A stretch of 64,000 nt of DNA from RYN-230 sp963713815 (GTDB lineage Bacteria > Actinomycetota > Actinomycetes > Streptosporangiales > Streptosporangiaceae): NCBI GenBank assembly GCA_963713815.1, contig CAVQNH010000015.1, forward strand, positions 83,046 to 147,045, written 5' to 3'. A program made the position numbers and the translations under genes. Positions 57,493 through 64,000 of the stretch are shown piece after piece. Numbering within the stretch: position 1 is the stretch's first letter; the number at the start of each line of letters is the position of its first letter. The notes under the pieces were generated by a model that saw only the letters and a list, made by a program, of their open reading frames with translations, had not been told where the DNA came from and did no database searches.

Positions 57493-58394
57493 ATGAAGGC
57501 AGTCCGTTTCAGCCGGTTCGGGGGCCCGGAGGTGCTGGAGATCGTGGATCTGCCCGATCCGCATCCGGGTCCTGGCCAGGTCCGGATCGCGGTGCGGGCG
57601 GCCGGGGTCAACCCGAGCGACTGGAAGAAGCGCCAGGGCCTGATGGATGAGGAGCTTCCGCAGACCATGGGCTACGAGGCGGCGGGCGTCGTTGACGAGG
57701 TCGGCGAGGGCGTTGCGGACGTGGCCGTCGGCGATCGCGTGTTCGGCTTCTCCGAAGCGGGCGCGGCCCAGGCCGAGCTGGCCGTGCTGTCCAACTATGC
57801 GCCGATCCCGCCGTCGCTCGGCTTCCCCGGCGCTGCCGCGCTGCCGGCCGCCATCGAGACGGCCACGCGCGCGCTTGACCAGCTCGGCGTCGGGAGCGGC
57901 AGCACGCTGCTCATCAACGGCGCCTCCGGGAGCGTCGGCAGCGCCGCGGTCCAGCTCGCCGTGGCCCGCGGCGCGCGCGTGATCGGCACCGCCAGTCCCG
58001 CCAACCATGACTACCTGCGCTCGCTGGGCGCCGAGCCTGTCGCCTACGGCGAGGGCCTCGCCGGGCGGGTTCGCGCGCTCGCGCCCGGCGGCGTGGACCG
58101 GCGCTCGACGTCGCCGGGAGCGGCGTCCTGCCCGAGCTCATCGGGCTCGCGGGCGGCCCGGAGCACGTCGTGACGATCGCCGACTTCGGTGGCGCGCGGG
58201 AGCACGGGGTGAGGTTCAGCAGCGGGGACGCCGGCCGCGCGGTCCACGCGCTCGCCGGGATCGGCGAGCTGATCGAGTCCGGGCGCTTCTCGCTCCCGGT
58301 CGCGCAGACCTTCCCGCTCGCCGAGATCGCGGAGGCGCACCGCGTCGGCGAGGACGGTCACGTGCGCGGCAAGCTCGTGCTGCTGGTCGGCTGA
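57493..58394 (+). CDS. NADP-dependent quinone oxidoreductase, frame slip
   Basis: Medium-chain reductase: MKAVRFSRFGGPEVLEIVDLP, the domain linker GFPGAAALPAAIETATRAL, and NADP-binding INGASGSVGSAAVQLAVARGARVIGTAS. Near 58100 the frame changes and the C-terminus continues as IGLAGGPEHVVTIADFGGAREHGVRF to GHVRGKLVLLVG at 58394. 300 residues. GGAG lies six bases before the second of two adjacent ATG codons, which is used here. Paralogue of the gene at 40203. Its local composition is somewhat richer in cgcgc/ctcgc runs than the neighbours. Confidence 0.87.
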
Positions 58395-58477
58395 TACGGC
58401 GCGACCGCCTGACCCCTCCGCGGGCGGCCGCGATCCACGACTCCGCCCGCGGCTCATCGGAAGCGCCGCCAGGATAG

Positions 58478-59440
58478 TCAGAGTGTTCCCGCCCGGGCCA
58501 GCGCGTTCTCGGCTTGGGCGGCCAGGGTGGCGACTAGCTCAGCGGCAGGCAGCAGATCGTTGATGAGGTCGATCGCCTCGCTGGCCCACACCGGAATGGG
58601 AGTGAGGTCGCCTCGCCTGACGCCTTCCTGGTAGGCCCGCTTGGCCTCGGTGTCCGCGGCGAGTTCATCTTCCCGGCCGCGCCACTCATCGAGGAACGGG
58701 TGGCTGAGGGTGCGGCCCGGGTATTTCGCGGGCCAGCGGGAGCCGCGGGCGATATCCAGCACGGTGCTGCGCTCGGTGTCCTCGCCCCGTCCTTCCAGGA
58801 TGGCCTTGCTGATCGACGGATCGACCAGTGCCTCGGCCGAAGCCTGGAACCGGGTCCCGATCAGCGCCCCGGCGGCACCCAGAGCCAGGGCCGCGGCCAC
58901 GCCGCGCCCATCGGCGATCCCGCCAGCGGCCAGCACCGGTACCGGCGCGGCCAGGTCCACCACGATCGGCACGAACGGCAGTGTGGACCGCCCGCGCCGG
59001 GCACCGTGCCCGCCGCTTTCGGTTCCCTGGGCCACGATCACGTCGGCGCCCAGATCGACCGCCTGCCGGGCCTCGTCGAGATCGGTGGCCTGGATGATCA
59101 GTACGGCACCAGCGTCGCGGATGGGCCCGATGAACGGGCGGGGGTCACCGAAGGACAGCATCACTGCCCGCGGGCTGAACTGCAGCGCCTGCTCGACTGT
59201 GCCGACATCGACCGCCCAGCTCTGGAAACCAACGCCCCACGGCCGGTCCGTGCCGGCCGCGACGACCGGCAGCTCGCGGGCCAGCCAGGCCGGGTCCCCC
59301 GGGCCGCCGCCCAGCAGGCCCAGACCCCCGCCGTTGGAGACCGCGGCCGCCAGCGCACCGCCCGCCGACCCGCCCATCGGCGCCAGCGCAATCGGGTACC
59401 GCACCGAAAAGAGCTCCGTGAACACCGTGCGCAACGCCAT
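58478..59440 (-). CDS. Nitronate monooxygenase (2-nitropropane dioxygenase-like)
   Basis: TIM barrel FMN enzyme of 320 residues: YPIALAPMGGSAGGALAAAVSNGGGLGLLGGG at the N-terminus, DVIVAQGTESGGHGARRG (FMN phosphate and catalytic His region) and PVLAAGGIADGRGVAAALALGAAGALIGTRF. These are the family hallmarks; oxidises propionate-3-nitronate or acts on enoyl substrates. ATG 59440 is chosen where homology starts, although the ribosome site is weak. Stands alone, convergent to the reductase at 57493. Confidence 0.9.
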   Translation of the reverse strand: MALRTVFTELFSVRYPIALAPMGGSAGGALAAAVSNGGGLGLLGGGPGDPAWLARELPVVAAGTDRPWGVGFQSWAVDVGTVEQALQFSPRAVMLSFGDPRPFIGPIRDAGAVLIIQATDLDEARQAVDLGADVIVAQGTESGGHGARRGRSTLPFVPIVVDLAAPVPVLAAGGIADGRGVAAALALGAAGALIGTRFQASAEALVDPSISKAILEGRGEDTERSTVLDIARGSRWPAKYPGRTLSHPFLDEWRGREDELAADTEAKRAYQEGVRRGDLTPIPVWASEAIDLINDLLPAAELVATLAAQAENALARAGTL

Positions 59441-59591
59441 AGCCGCTATCACCGCGCCTTCCGGGAAGTCCCTCCAGCTCGGCCGGGCCGCCACCCGGAG
59501 CCTGGTGGGAGAGTCTCACCTGCCGACCGGTTCGCCTCCCATACTCCCTAATCCCCGCATCCCCGGCTCCGGTCATGTCGAAATGACCAGC

Positions 59592-60095
59592 TCATCGGAT
59601 CGTCGACCGCCGGAGGCGCTTTCTCCGGCGCCAGATGTGCACCGCCAGGTAGACGACGAGGACGATCCCGGAGTCGAGGTGCCACCGGTCGAAGGGCCTG
59701 GGAAGCGGCAGCTGTATCGGCTCGCCGCGGCCCCAGTCCAGGACGCCTGACACGAGCACGTTCAGGGTGATGAAGAGGAGCAGGAGGTCTGAAACGGTGA
59801 GGCGGATCCTCCGTCCGGCGAACGTCCGGACCCGGACGATCTGGGTGGCCATCCGGGCGAGGGTCTGGCGGCGCTGGGCCAGGTGCACGACCACCAGCCC
59901 GACGAAGACCAGGCCGACGTCGGTGTGGATGGCGATCCGCACGTGCAGAAGCTGCAGTGTGCCGAGCGCGGCCGCTGCCGAGCACAGCAGACCGAGATGG
60001 ACCGCCCAGCGGGAGAGGGAGCGGCGCGCTGTCCGGCGGTCGGTCTGCCGCGCGGGTGACGCCCCGGCCTGCGGCTCGGTCGGTGCGTCAGGCAT
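59592..60095 (-). CDS. Four-helix membrane protein with paired histidines (DUF4405/cytochrome b561-like)
   Basis: 167 residues. Four predicted transmembrane helices: LGLLCSAAAALGTLQLLHV, VGLVFVGLVVVHLAQ, LTVSDLLLLFITLNVLVSGV and LDSGIVLVVYLAVHIWRRRKR. Histidines at the helix ends (IAIHTD, VVVHLA, RWHLDS, LAVHIW) have the spacing seen in membrane cytochrome b561-like and DUF4405 proteins, which could bind heme. ATG 60095. Function not assignable; a redox partner is possible. Confidence 0.75.
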   Translation of the reverse strand: MPDAPTEPQAGASPARQTDRRTARRSLSRWAVHLGLLCSAAAALGTLQLLHVRIAIHTDVGLVFVGLVVVHLAQRRQTLARMATQIVRVRTFAGRRIRLTVSDLLLLFITLNVLVSGVLDWGRGEPIQLPLPRPFDRWHLDSGIVLVVYLAVHIWRRRKRLRRSTIR

Positions 60096-60229
60096 CCGGC
60101 ACCCGCCGGGCGGTCCTCGAACTCCCCGCGGAGCCGCAGCCCGCGTCTGGGGTCCGTCCGGGTCAGCAGCGCGAGCATCGCATGCCGTATGCGCATGAAT
60201 CGCTGGCCCTCAATAACATGCCGAGTAGC

Positions 60230-60240
60230 ATACTGAGTAT
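60230..60240. promoter_or_regulatory. Small perfect palindrome in an AT-rich spacer
   Basis: ATACT-G-AGTAT (60230-60240) sits in the AT-rich gap between the membrane protein gene (divergent start at 60095) and the disrupted TPR gene end. It may be an operator for the membrane protein gene. Weak evidence. Confidence 0.3.
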
Positions 60241-60304
60241 TGTATGGGACAGCAATGGATGCCGCGTCAGCGTCCGCGTATTGCCAGAGCGTGTTTCTCC
60301 CGGC

Positions 60305-61182
60305 TCACTGGAGCAGAGTGGCTAGCTGCCCGCCAGCCCGGAGGGCGGCAAGATCGGGGTCACGGCGGGCGTTTGCCCGTAGGTCCGGGTTGAGCCTGAT
60401 TGCCTCGGTGAGCGTGGCGGCTGCGCCGGCCGGATCGTTGGTGGCGGCCTGCGCGCCGGCCAGGCTGTAGGCGGCCATGCCGAGCGCCGGGCCGGGCACG
60501 CCGAGATACCGCGACGTCGCCAGGGCGTGCGATTGCATCGCAACGGCCCGGTCGGCCCGGCCGCGGGCGACGTGGTAGTCGCCGAGGTGCCCGATCGGAT
60601 GCCAGAACCCGCGTACCACGACCTGCAGCCAAAGCTGGCGCCCGCGCAGCCACGGGTGGCGCGAGGCGTCACTTGAGATCTCGTCGGACACGCGGCCAGC
60701 CGTCGATCAGCTCGCTGGCGGACTGTCTGCTGGCCGCGGTCACCTCAGCCGTGGTCCCGGCGCAGTAGCGCCGGTAAGCATCCGGCGAACGGTGGTCGGT
60801 CTCGGCGAAATCGGGTGGCGTGCCGCCGTACGAGATCCTCGTCGGACACCGCGGCCAGCCCGTCGATCAGCTCGCTGGCGGACTGTCTGCTGGCCGCGGT
60901 CACCTCAGCCTTGGTCCCGGCGCAGTAGCGCCGGTAGGCCTCCGGCGACCGGTGGTCGGTCTCGGCGAAATCGGGTGGCGTGCCGCCGCGCAGGACCGCG
61001 TGCAGCCGCACTACCTGCTGCTGCCGGAACTCGGCGTTGTGTGCGACGAGCGGGGCGGCGGCCCAGCGATCCGGGCTGCCGTCCTCACCGTTGGGCGCGC
61101 TGGCCAGCAGCATTTCCTCCTCGGTGGCCGCGAGCCCGATCAGCCCGGTGATCGCGGCGCGCAGCCCGGTGGTATCTGTCAT
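60305..61182 (-). pseudogene. DinB/ClbS-like domain fused to TPR, disrupted by a 160-bp internal duplication
   Basis: The N-terminal part (MTDTTGLRAAITGLIGLAAT to SASELIDGLAAVSDEDLV) is a DinB/ClbS-like four-helix domain with a conserved LVAHNAEFRQQQVVRL stretch. The C-terminal part (SRHPWLRGRQLWLQVVVRGFWHPIGHLGDYH, then a TPR-like AYSLAGAQAATNDPAG) continues the same protein family in the frame ending at 60305. Between them lies a tandem duplication (60675-60831 and 60832-60991) with three base deletions in the outer copy, so no single frame is intact. The ATG at 61182 overlaps the methyltransferase stop. Broken here; functional status in the cell depends on whether the duplication is real. 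Confidence 0.7.
60675..60991. repeat. Tandem duplication of about 160 bp
   Basis: gagatcctcgtcggac at 60832 repeats gagatctcgtcggaca at 60675; the two blocks stay aligned to the gtgccgcc ends at about 60829 and 60989. The first copy lacks three single bases and carries several substitutions, the second is coding-competent. Confidence 0.88.
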
Positions 61183-61760
61183 GACAGGCTCGCCTCCCTG
61201 GCGGGCTTGCAGGCGGTAAACATCAGCATGTCGCCTACCGTGATCGTGATCGGGGTGAAGCCGAGGGCGCGCAGCCAGACCAGCAGCGTTGACGGCTCGG
61301 CCGGGTTGTAGGTGTCGTCATGGTGGAAGTGGTGCAGGTCGTTGCTGGCCAGGCTGTCGGAGCCGGCCAGCCACCCTCCGGGCCGCAGCACCCGCAGTGC
61401 CTCGACGAGGATCTGGTACTGCGCCGCCGCGGTGGGCACGTGATGCAGCATGGTGAACGAGCCCACGGAGTCGAACGACTCGTCGTCATAAGGCATCTGC
61501 GTCGCATCGCCGATGTCGACGGTGACGTTGCTGTCGGGGTAGCGCGCGACCAGCCGTCTCGCCGCGGCCTCGTCGGCTTCAAGGACGGTAAGGTGAGCCA
61601 CCCGCTCCAGCAGCCAGGCGGTGGCGGCGCCCGGCCCGGGGCCGATCTCCAGCATGTCCTTGCCGAGGCTCACCCCGGCCGTCACGACCGGAAGGATCTG
61701 CGCCTGCAGGTCCGCGGCCCATTCCGGGCTGCCGCACAGTTTCTCGTGGTCAGGGTTCAT
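61179..61760 (-). CDS. SAM-dependent methyltransferase
   Basis: 193 residues. Motif I DMLEIGPGPGAATAWLLER, acidic loop TVLEADEAAARRLVARYP, motif II GDATQMPYDDESFDSVGSFTMLHHVP, post-motif RVLRPGGWLAGSD. ATG 61760 (MNPDHEKLCGSPEWA) is where homology begins. The gene is divergent from the AraC regulator with a 55-bp gap and overlaps the disrupted DinB/TPR gene. Probably under AraC control. Substrate unknown. Confidence 0.88.
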   Translation of the reverse strand: MNPDHEKLCGSPEWAADLQAQILPVVTAGVSLGKDMLEIGPGPGAATAWLLERVAHLTVLEADEAAARRLVARYPDSNVTVDIGDATQMPYDDESFDSVGSFTMLHHVPTAAAQYQILVEALRVLRPGGWLAGSDSLASNDLHHFHHDDTYNPAEPSTLLVWLRALGFTPITITVGDMLMFTACKPAREASLS

Positions 61761-61815
61761 GAGGACGACGCTACGGGCAGGCTGTGCTGACGCCAACGGC
61801 GTAGAATGACAGCTC

Positions 61816-62643
61816 ATGTCGCAGGACGGACAACTTTGCGACCCGTGGGCGGATAGCGCGGGCTCGGTGATCGTCGCCACGTTCCCGATGGCGACCGGGG
61901 TGGTCTTCGACTGGCACACCCACGACGATCATCAGCTCGCCTGGGCGGCCAGCGGCGTGCTCACCGTGCGGACCGACTCGGCTGACTGGGTGCTGCCGCC
62001 GACTAGGGCGCTGTGGATTCCGGCCGGGCTGAAGCACGAGACGCTGTCGGCCGGAGTGGCCACGATGCGGTCGCTGTATCTCCGGCCGGACCGGGCCTGG
62101 GCCCGCTGGACGGGGCCGGTGCCGGTAACGGTGACCCCGCTGCTCGCCGAGCTCATCGGCTACATGGGCACCGAGTCCCTAGCCGCCGCGCAGCGGGAGC
62201 GGGCGGAGGCGCTGCTCTGCGACCTGCTGCAGCCCGTGGCGATGACCACAATCGACGTGGGCATGCCCACCGACGAGCGCGCCGCTGCTGTTGCTGCCGC
62301 GCTGCTCGCCAACCCGGCTGACGGGCGGACCCTGGCCGAGTGGGGCAGGAACGTCGGCGCTAGCGGGCGGACCCTCGCGCGCGCGTTCCTGGCTGGGACG
62401 GGAATGCCGTTCGCCCAGTGGCGCCGGCTGGCCCGGCTGCAGGCCGCACTGCCGCAGCTCGCGGCGGGCCAGGCGGTTGGCATGGTCGCCCGGCACGTCG
62501 GCTATGAGACGCCCAGCGCCTTCGTGGCCGCCTTCCGCCGGGAAACCGGCCTCACTCCCGCTGCCTACTTTTCCCACCGCGCGGCCCCGATCGTGATCGA
62601 TGCGGCGGGGGACAGCAAAACCGTCGGCCCAGACGGGCCATGA
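61816..62643 (+). CDS. AraC-family transcriptional regulator
   Basis: 275 residues. The N-terminal cupin-type effector domain (VVFDWHTHDDHQLAWAASGVLTV, with metal-like HTHDDH) and PPTRALWIPAGLKHE are typical of AraC members with a beta-barrel. The C-terminal pair of helix-turn-helices reads LAEWGRNVGASGRTLARAFLAGTGM and VGMVARHVGYETPSAFVAAFRRETGLTPAAYF. ATG 61816. It probably activates the divergent methyltransferase gene 55 bp away and possibly itself. Confidence 0.92.
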   Translation: MSQDGQLCDPWADSAGSVIVATFPMATGVVFDWHTHDDHQLAWAASGVLTVRTDSADWVLPPTRALWIPAGLKHETLSAGVATMRSLYLRPDRAWARWTGPVPVTVTPLLAELIGYMGTESLAAAQRERAEALLCDLLQPVAMTTIDVGMPTDERAAAVAAALLANPADGRTLAEWGRNVGASGRTLARAFLAGTGMPFAQWRRLARLQAALPQLAAGQAVGMVARHVGYETPSAFVAAFRRETGLTPAAYFSHRAAPIVIDAAGDSKTVGPDGP

Positions 62644-62739
62644 GTCCGCTCTGACTTGCCATTTTCTTCCTGTACGGGGCAGATGCGCCCGATCGGTAAA
62701 CCGGTGTACACCAGCGGCGCGCCGGGGCAGGATCGCCGC

Positions 62740-63741
62740 GTGGATGACCCGCAGCAGCCGGGCGAGCCGGTAGCAACGCTGCTGGCCCGCTGGGGCATCC
62801 CGGCTGGCGCGGCCGTGGCGCTCACCGAACGCGGCACGAACAACCGCACCCTCCAGGTGACCGCCGGGAATCGCCGCTGGTCCCTGCGGATCAGCCAGAA
62901 CCTGACCCCGGCCCAGGCCCGGGCCGAGCACCGGCTGCTGGCCCGGCTGGCCCGGGCCGGCCTGCCCTTCGCGGTGCCCGACCCCGTCCCGCTGCCGGAC
63001 GGCAGCACCGTCGCCGACACTCCCGACGGCCCGGCCACGCTCTGCGAGTGGATTCCGGGCGTCCGGCCCGACCTCAGCCAGGAGGCGGCGCTGGAGAGGT
63101 TCGGCCGGGCCGCGGCGGAACTGAGCGACGCGCTGGCCGCCGTTCCGCCGCAGGACACGCCGAACGACTGGCAGGGCGGCCCGCTGCAGGCGCCCCCCGA
63201 CGTGGCCGCGCTGGCCCGGGACCTGACGGCGGCCGGGCTGGACGCGGGGCGGGCCGGGGTCCTGCGGGACGGCGCGGACCGGGCGGTGGCGGCCTGGGAG
63301 GGGATAGCCGGGCGGCTGCCGACCCAGGTCGTGCACGCCGACCTGGCCGCGTCCAACGTGCTGGTCAGCCCGGACACCGGGGCCGTGACCGGGGTGCTGG
63401 ACTTCGAGATGGCCGGCTACTGGATCCGGGCCATCGAGCTGACCGTCGCCCTGGCCCTGTCCGGGGCGGCACACGGGCCGGGCTGGCCGCGCCGGGCGGC
63501 GGCCGTGGCCCGGGGCGGTGCCTGGGGTGAGCGGCTGACGCCCGCCGAGCTGGCCGCCCTGCCCGACCTGATCCTGGTCCGGGCCACAGGCTCGATGCTG
63601 TGGCGCGCGGGCCGGTGGCGGCGCGGCCAGTCCAGCCTGGCCGAGGTCGCCAACCGGCTGGATGTTCTGGCCGAGACACTGCGCTGGCGGACGGCCGAGG
63701 GCGGCGAACTGGGACACATAGTGGCGGCCGCCGGGCGGTAA
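62740..63741 (+). CDS. APH/homoserine kinase-like phosphotransferase
   Basis: Protein-kinase-like fold: LTERGTNNRTLQVTAGNRRWSLRISQ (nucleotide loop), catalytic VVHADLAASNVLV (about residue 198, HxDxxxxN) and metal-binding GVLDFEMAGYWIRAIEL. Closest to aminoglycoside phosphotransferase and homoserine/choline kinase relatives; the small molecule is not evident. GTG 62740 has AGGA at good spacing; the frame is open back to 62656, and ATG 62683 is the alternative. Followed by an inverted repeat, with no neighbour in operon. Confidence 0.83.
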   Translation: MDDPQQPGEPVATLLARWGIPAGAAVALTERGTNNRTLQVTAGNRRWSLRISQNLTPAQARAEHRLLARLARAGLPFAVPDPVPLPDGSTVADTPDGPATLCEWIPGVRPDLSQEAALERFGRAAAELSDALAAVPPQDTPNDWQGGPLQAPPDVAALARDLTAAGLDAGRAGVLRDGADRAVAAWEGIAGRLPTQVVHADLAASNVLVSPDTGAVTGVLDFEMAGYWIRAIELTVALALSGAAHGPGWPRRAAAVARGGAWGERLTPAELAALPDLILVRATGSMLWRAGRWRRGQSSLAEVANRLDVLAETLRWRTAEGGELGHIVAAAGR

Positions 63742-63755
63742 TTCAGGTGGTCTTC

Positions 63756-63787
63756 GTTCCCGGGCGGTCTGGCGATCGCCCCGGAAC
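63756..63787 (+). terminator. Inverted repeat after the phosphotransferase gene
   Basis: GTTCCCGGGCG (63756-63766) pairs with CGCCCCGGAAC (63777-63787) with one mismatch. No T run follows, so terminator function is uncertain. Confidence 0.4.
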
Positions 63788-63929
63788 CAAGGCGAGGATC
63801 ACCCAAGCCGGGTGGGTCATCTTTGGCACGATCTGCCTACGTTGAGCCTGGCGAGCCAGGACACTGCCATCGCACACGCGCGTGCCTGGCCGGGCAAAGG
63901 GGCTCACGCCGGGAGACGAGAGGTGCGCG

Positions 63930-64000
63930 ATGGCGGGTCCGAGGGATAACACGCTGGATCATGTCGTCGTGGTGGTGTCCGGGGAACCGCTGCGCCTGCC
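63930..64000 (+). CDS. Start of an unidentified gene (truncated by the window edge)
   Basis: ATG 63930 with GAGAGG upstream; 23 codons read MAGPRDNTLDHVVVVVSGEP. The hydrophobic VVVVV strand followed by SGEP could be the first beta-strand of a nucleotide-binding (for example TrkA-N) domain, but too little is present to decide. A clear ribosome site supports it being a gene. Confidence 0.45.
   Translation, partial: MAGPRDNTLDHVVVVVSGEPLRL

Noticed and set aside
63743..63952. Small minus-strand gene at the right edge
   Set aside because: It overlaps the inverted repeat and the better-supported plus-strand start at 63930; no protein pattern.

Overview
The window reads as chromosomal DNA of a high-GC actinomycete (phylum Actinomycetota). 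Base composition is strongly G+C-rich, GTG starts are common, most neighbours are coupled through ATGA/GTGA overlaps, and there is an Scr1-type XRE regulator with a DUF397 protein, a typical filamentous-actinomycete pairing. No rRNA, tRNA or CRISPR array was seen, and no marker fixes the species.

Layout. 1-3.6 kb: the start of a methyltransferase, a DEAD-box RNA helicase, and a coupled PsiE-like membrane protein / polyphosphate kinase 2 pair. 3.6-6 kb: a LysR regulator divergent from a TDT-family transporter. 6-22.7 kb: a large surface-polysaccharide locus. It holds an anchored polysaccharide deacetylase, a two-component system, two GT4 enzymes, a processive GT2, GH18, an epimerase, an undecaprenyl-phosphate sugar transferase, a flavin monooxygenase-like enzyme, an ATP-grasp ligase, a nucleotide-sugar dehydrogenase, a second deacetylase and an orphan LuxR regulator. 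22.9-30.4 kb: hydroxyacid-oxoacid transhydrogenase, an amino-acid permease, an ABC-2 exporter and a membrane-anchored CocE-type hydrolase. 31-32.3 kb: the XRE/DUF397 pair. 32.6-39.1 kb: a MetE-like methyltransferase and an operon joining an aromatic amino acid lyase-like gene to a three-subunit molybdenum hydroxylase through two tiny relay ORFs. 39.3-48.2 kb: a CAP-domain secreted protein, a quinone reductase, uvrA, lon and an arginase-fold enzyme. 48.2-57.1 kb: a catabolic-looking set (two amidohydrolases, alpha/beta hydrolase, two VOC proteins, two SDRs, FAD oxidase, LLM flavin enzyme, methyltransferase). 57.5-64 kb: mixed small-molecule enzymes, an AraC regulator and a phosphotransferase.

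Two properties cut across the window. First, many otherwise well-conserved genes (helicase, psiE-like, ppk2, sugar transferase, monooxygenase, ATP-grasp, sugar dehydrogenase, permease, hydrolase, Fe-S subunit, uvrA twice, and others) are broken by a single-base slip, often in a G/C run. Residual sequencing error is the simplest explanation, and I describe the intended protein across each slip. Second, short tandem repeats of about 15 bp recur at gene ends and in leaders, and a separate element of about 100 bp beginning with a GTG-AGC start is shared between the sugar transferase and the hydroxylase operon leader.

All functions are read from motifs and gene context; no search was run. Coordinates for slip-containing genes span from the chosen start to the stop in the frame that carries the conserved C-terminus.
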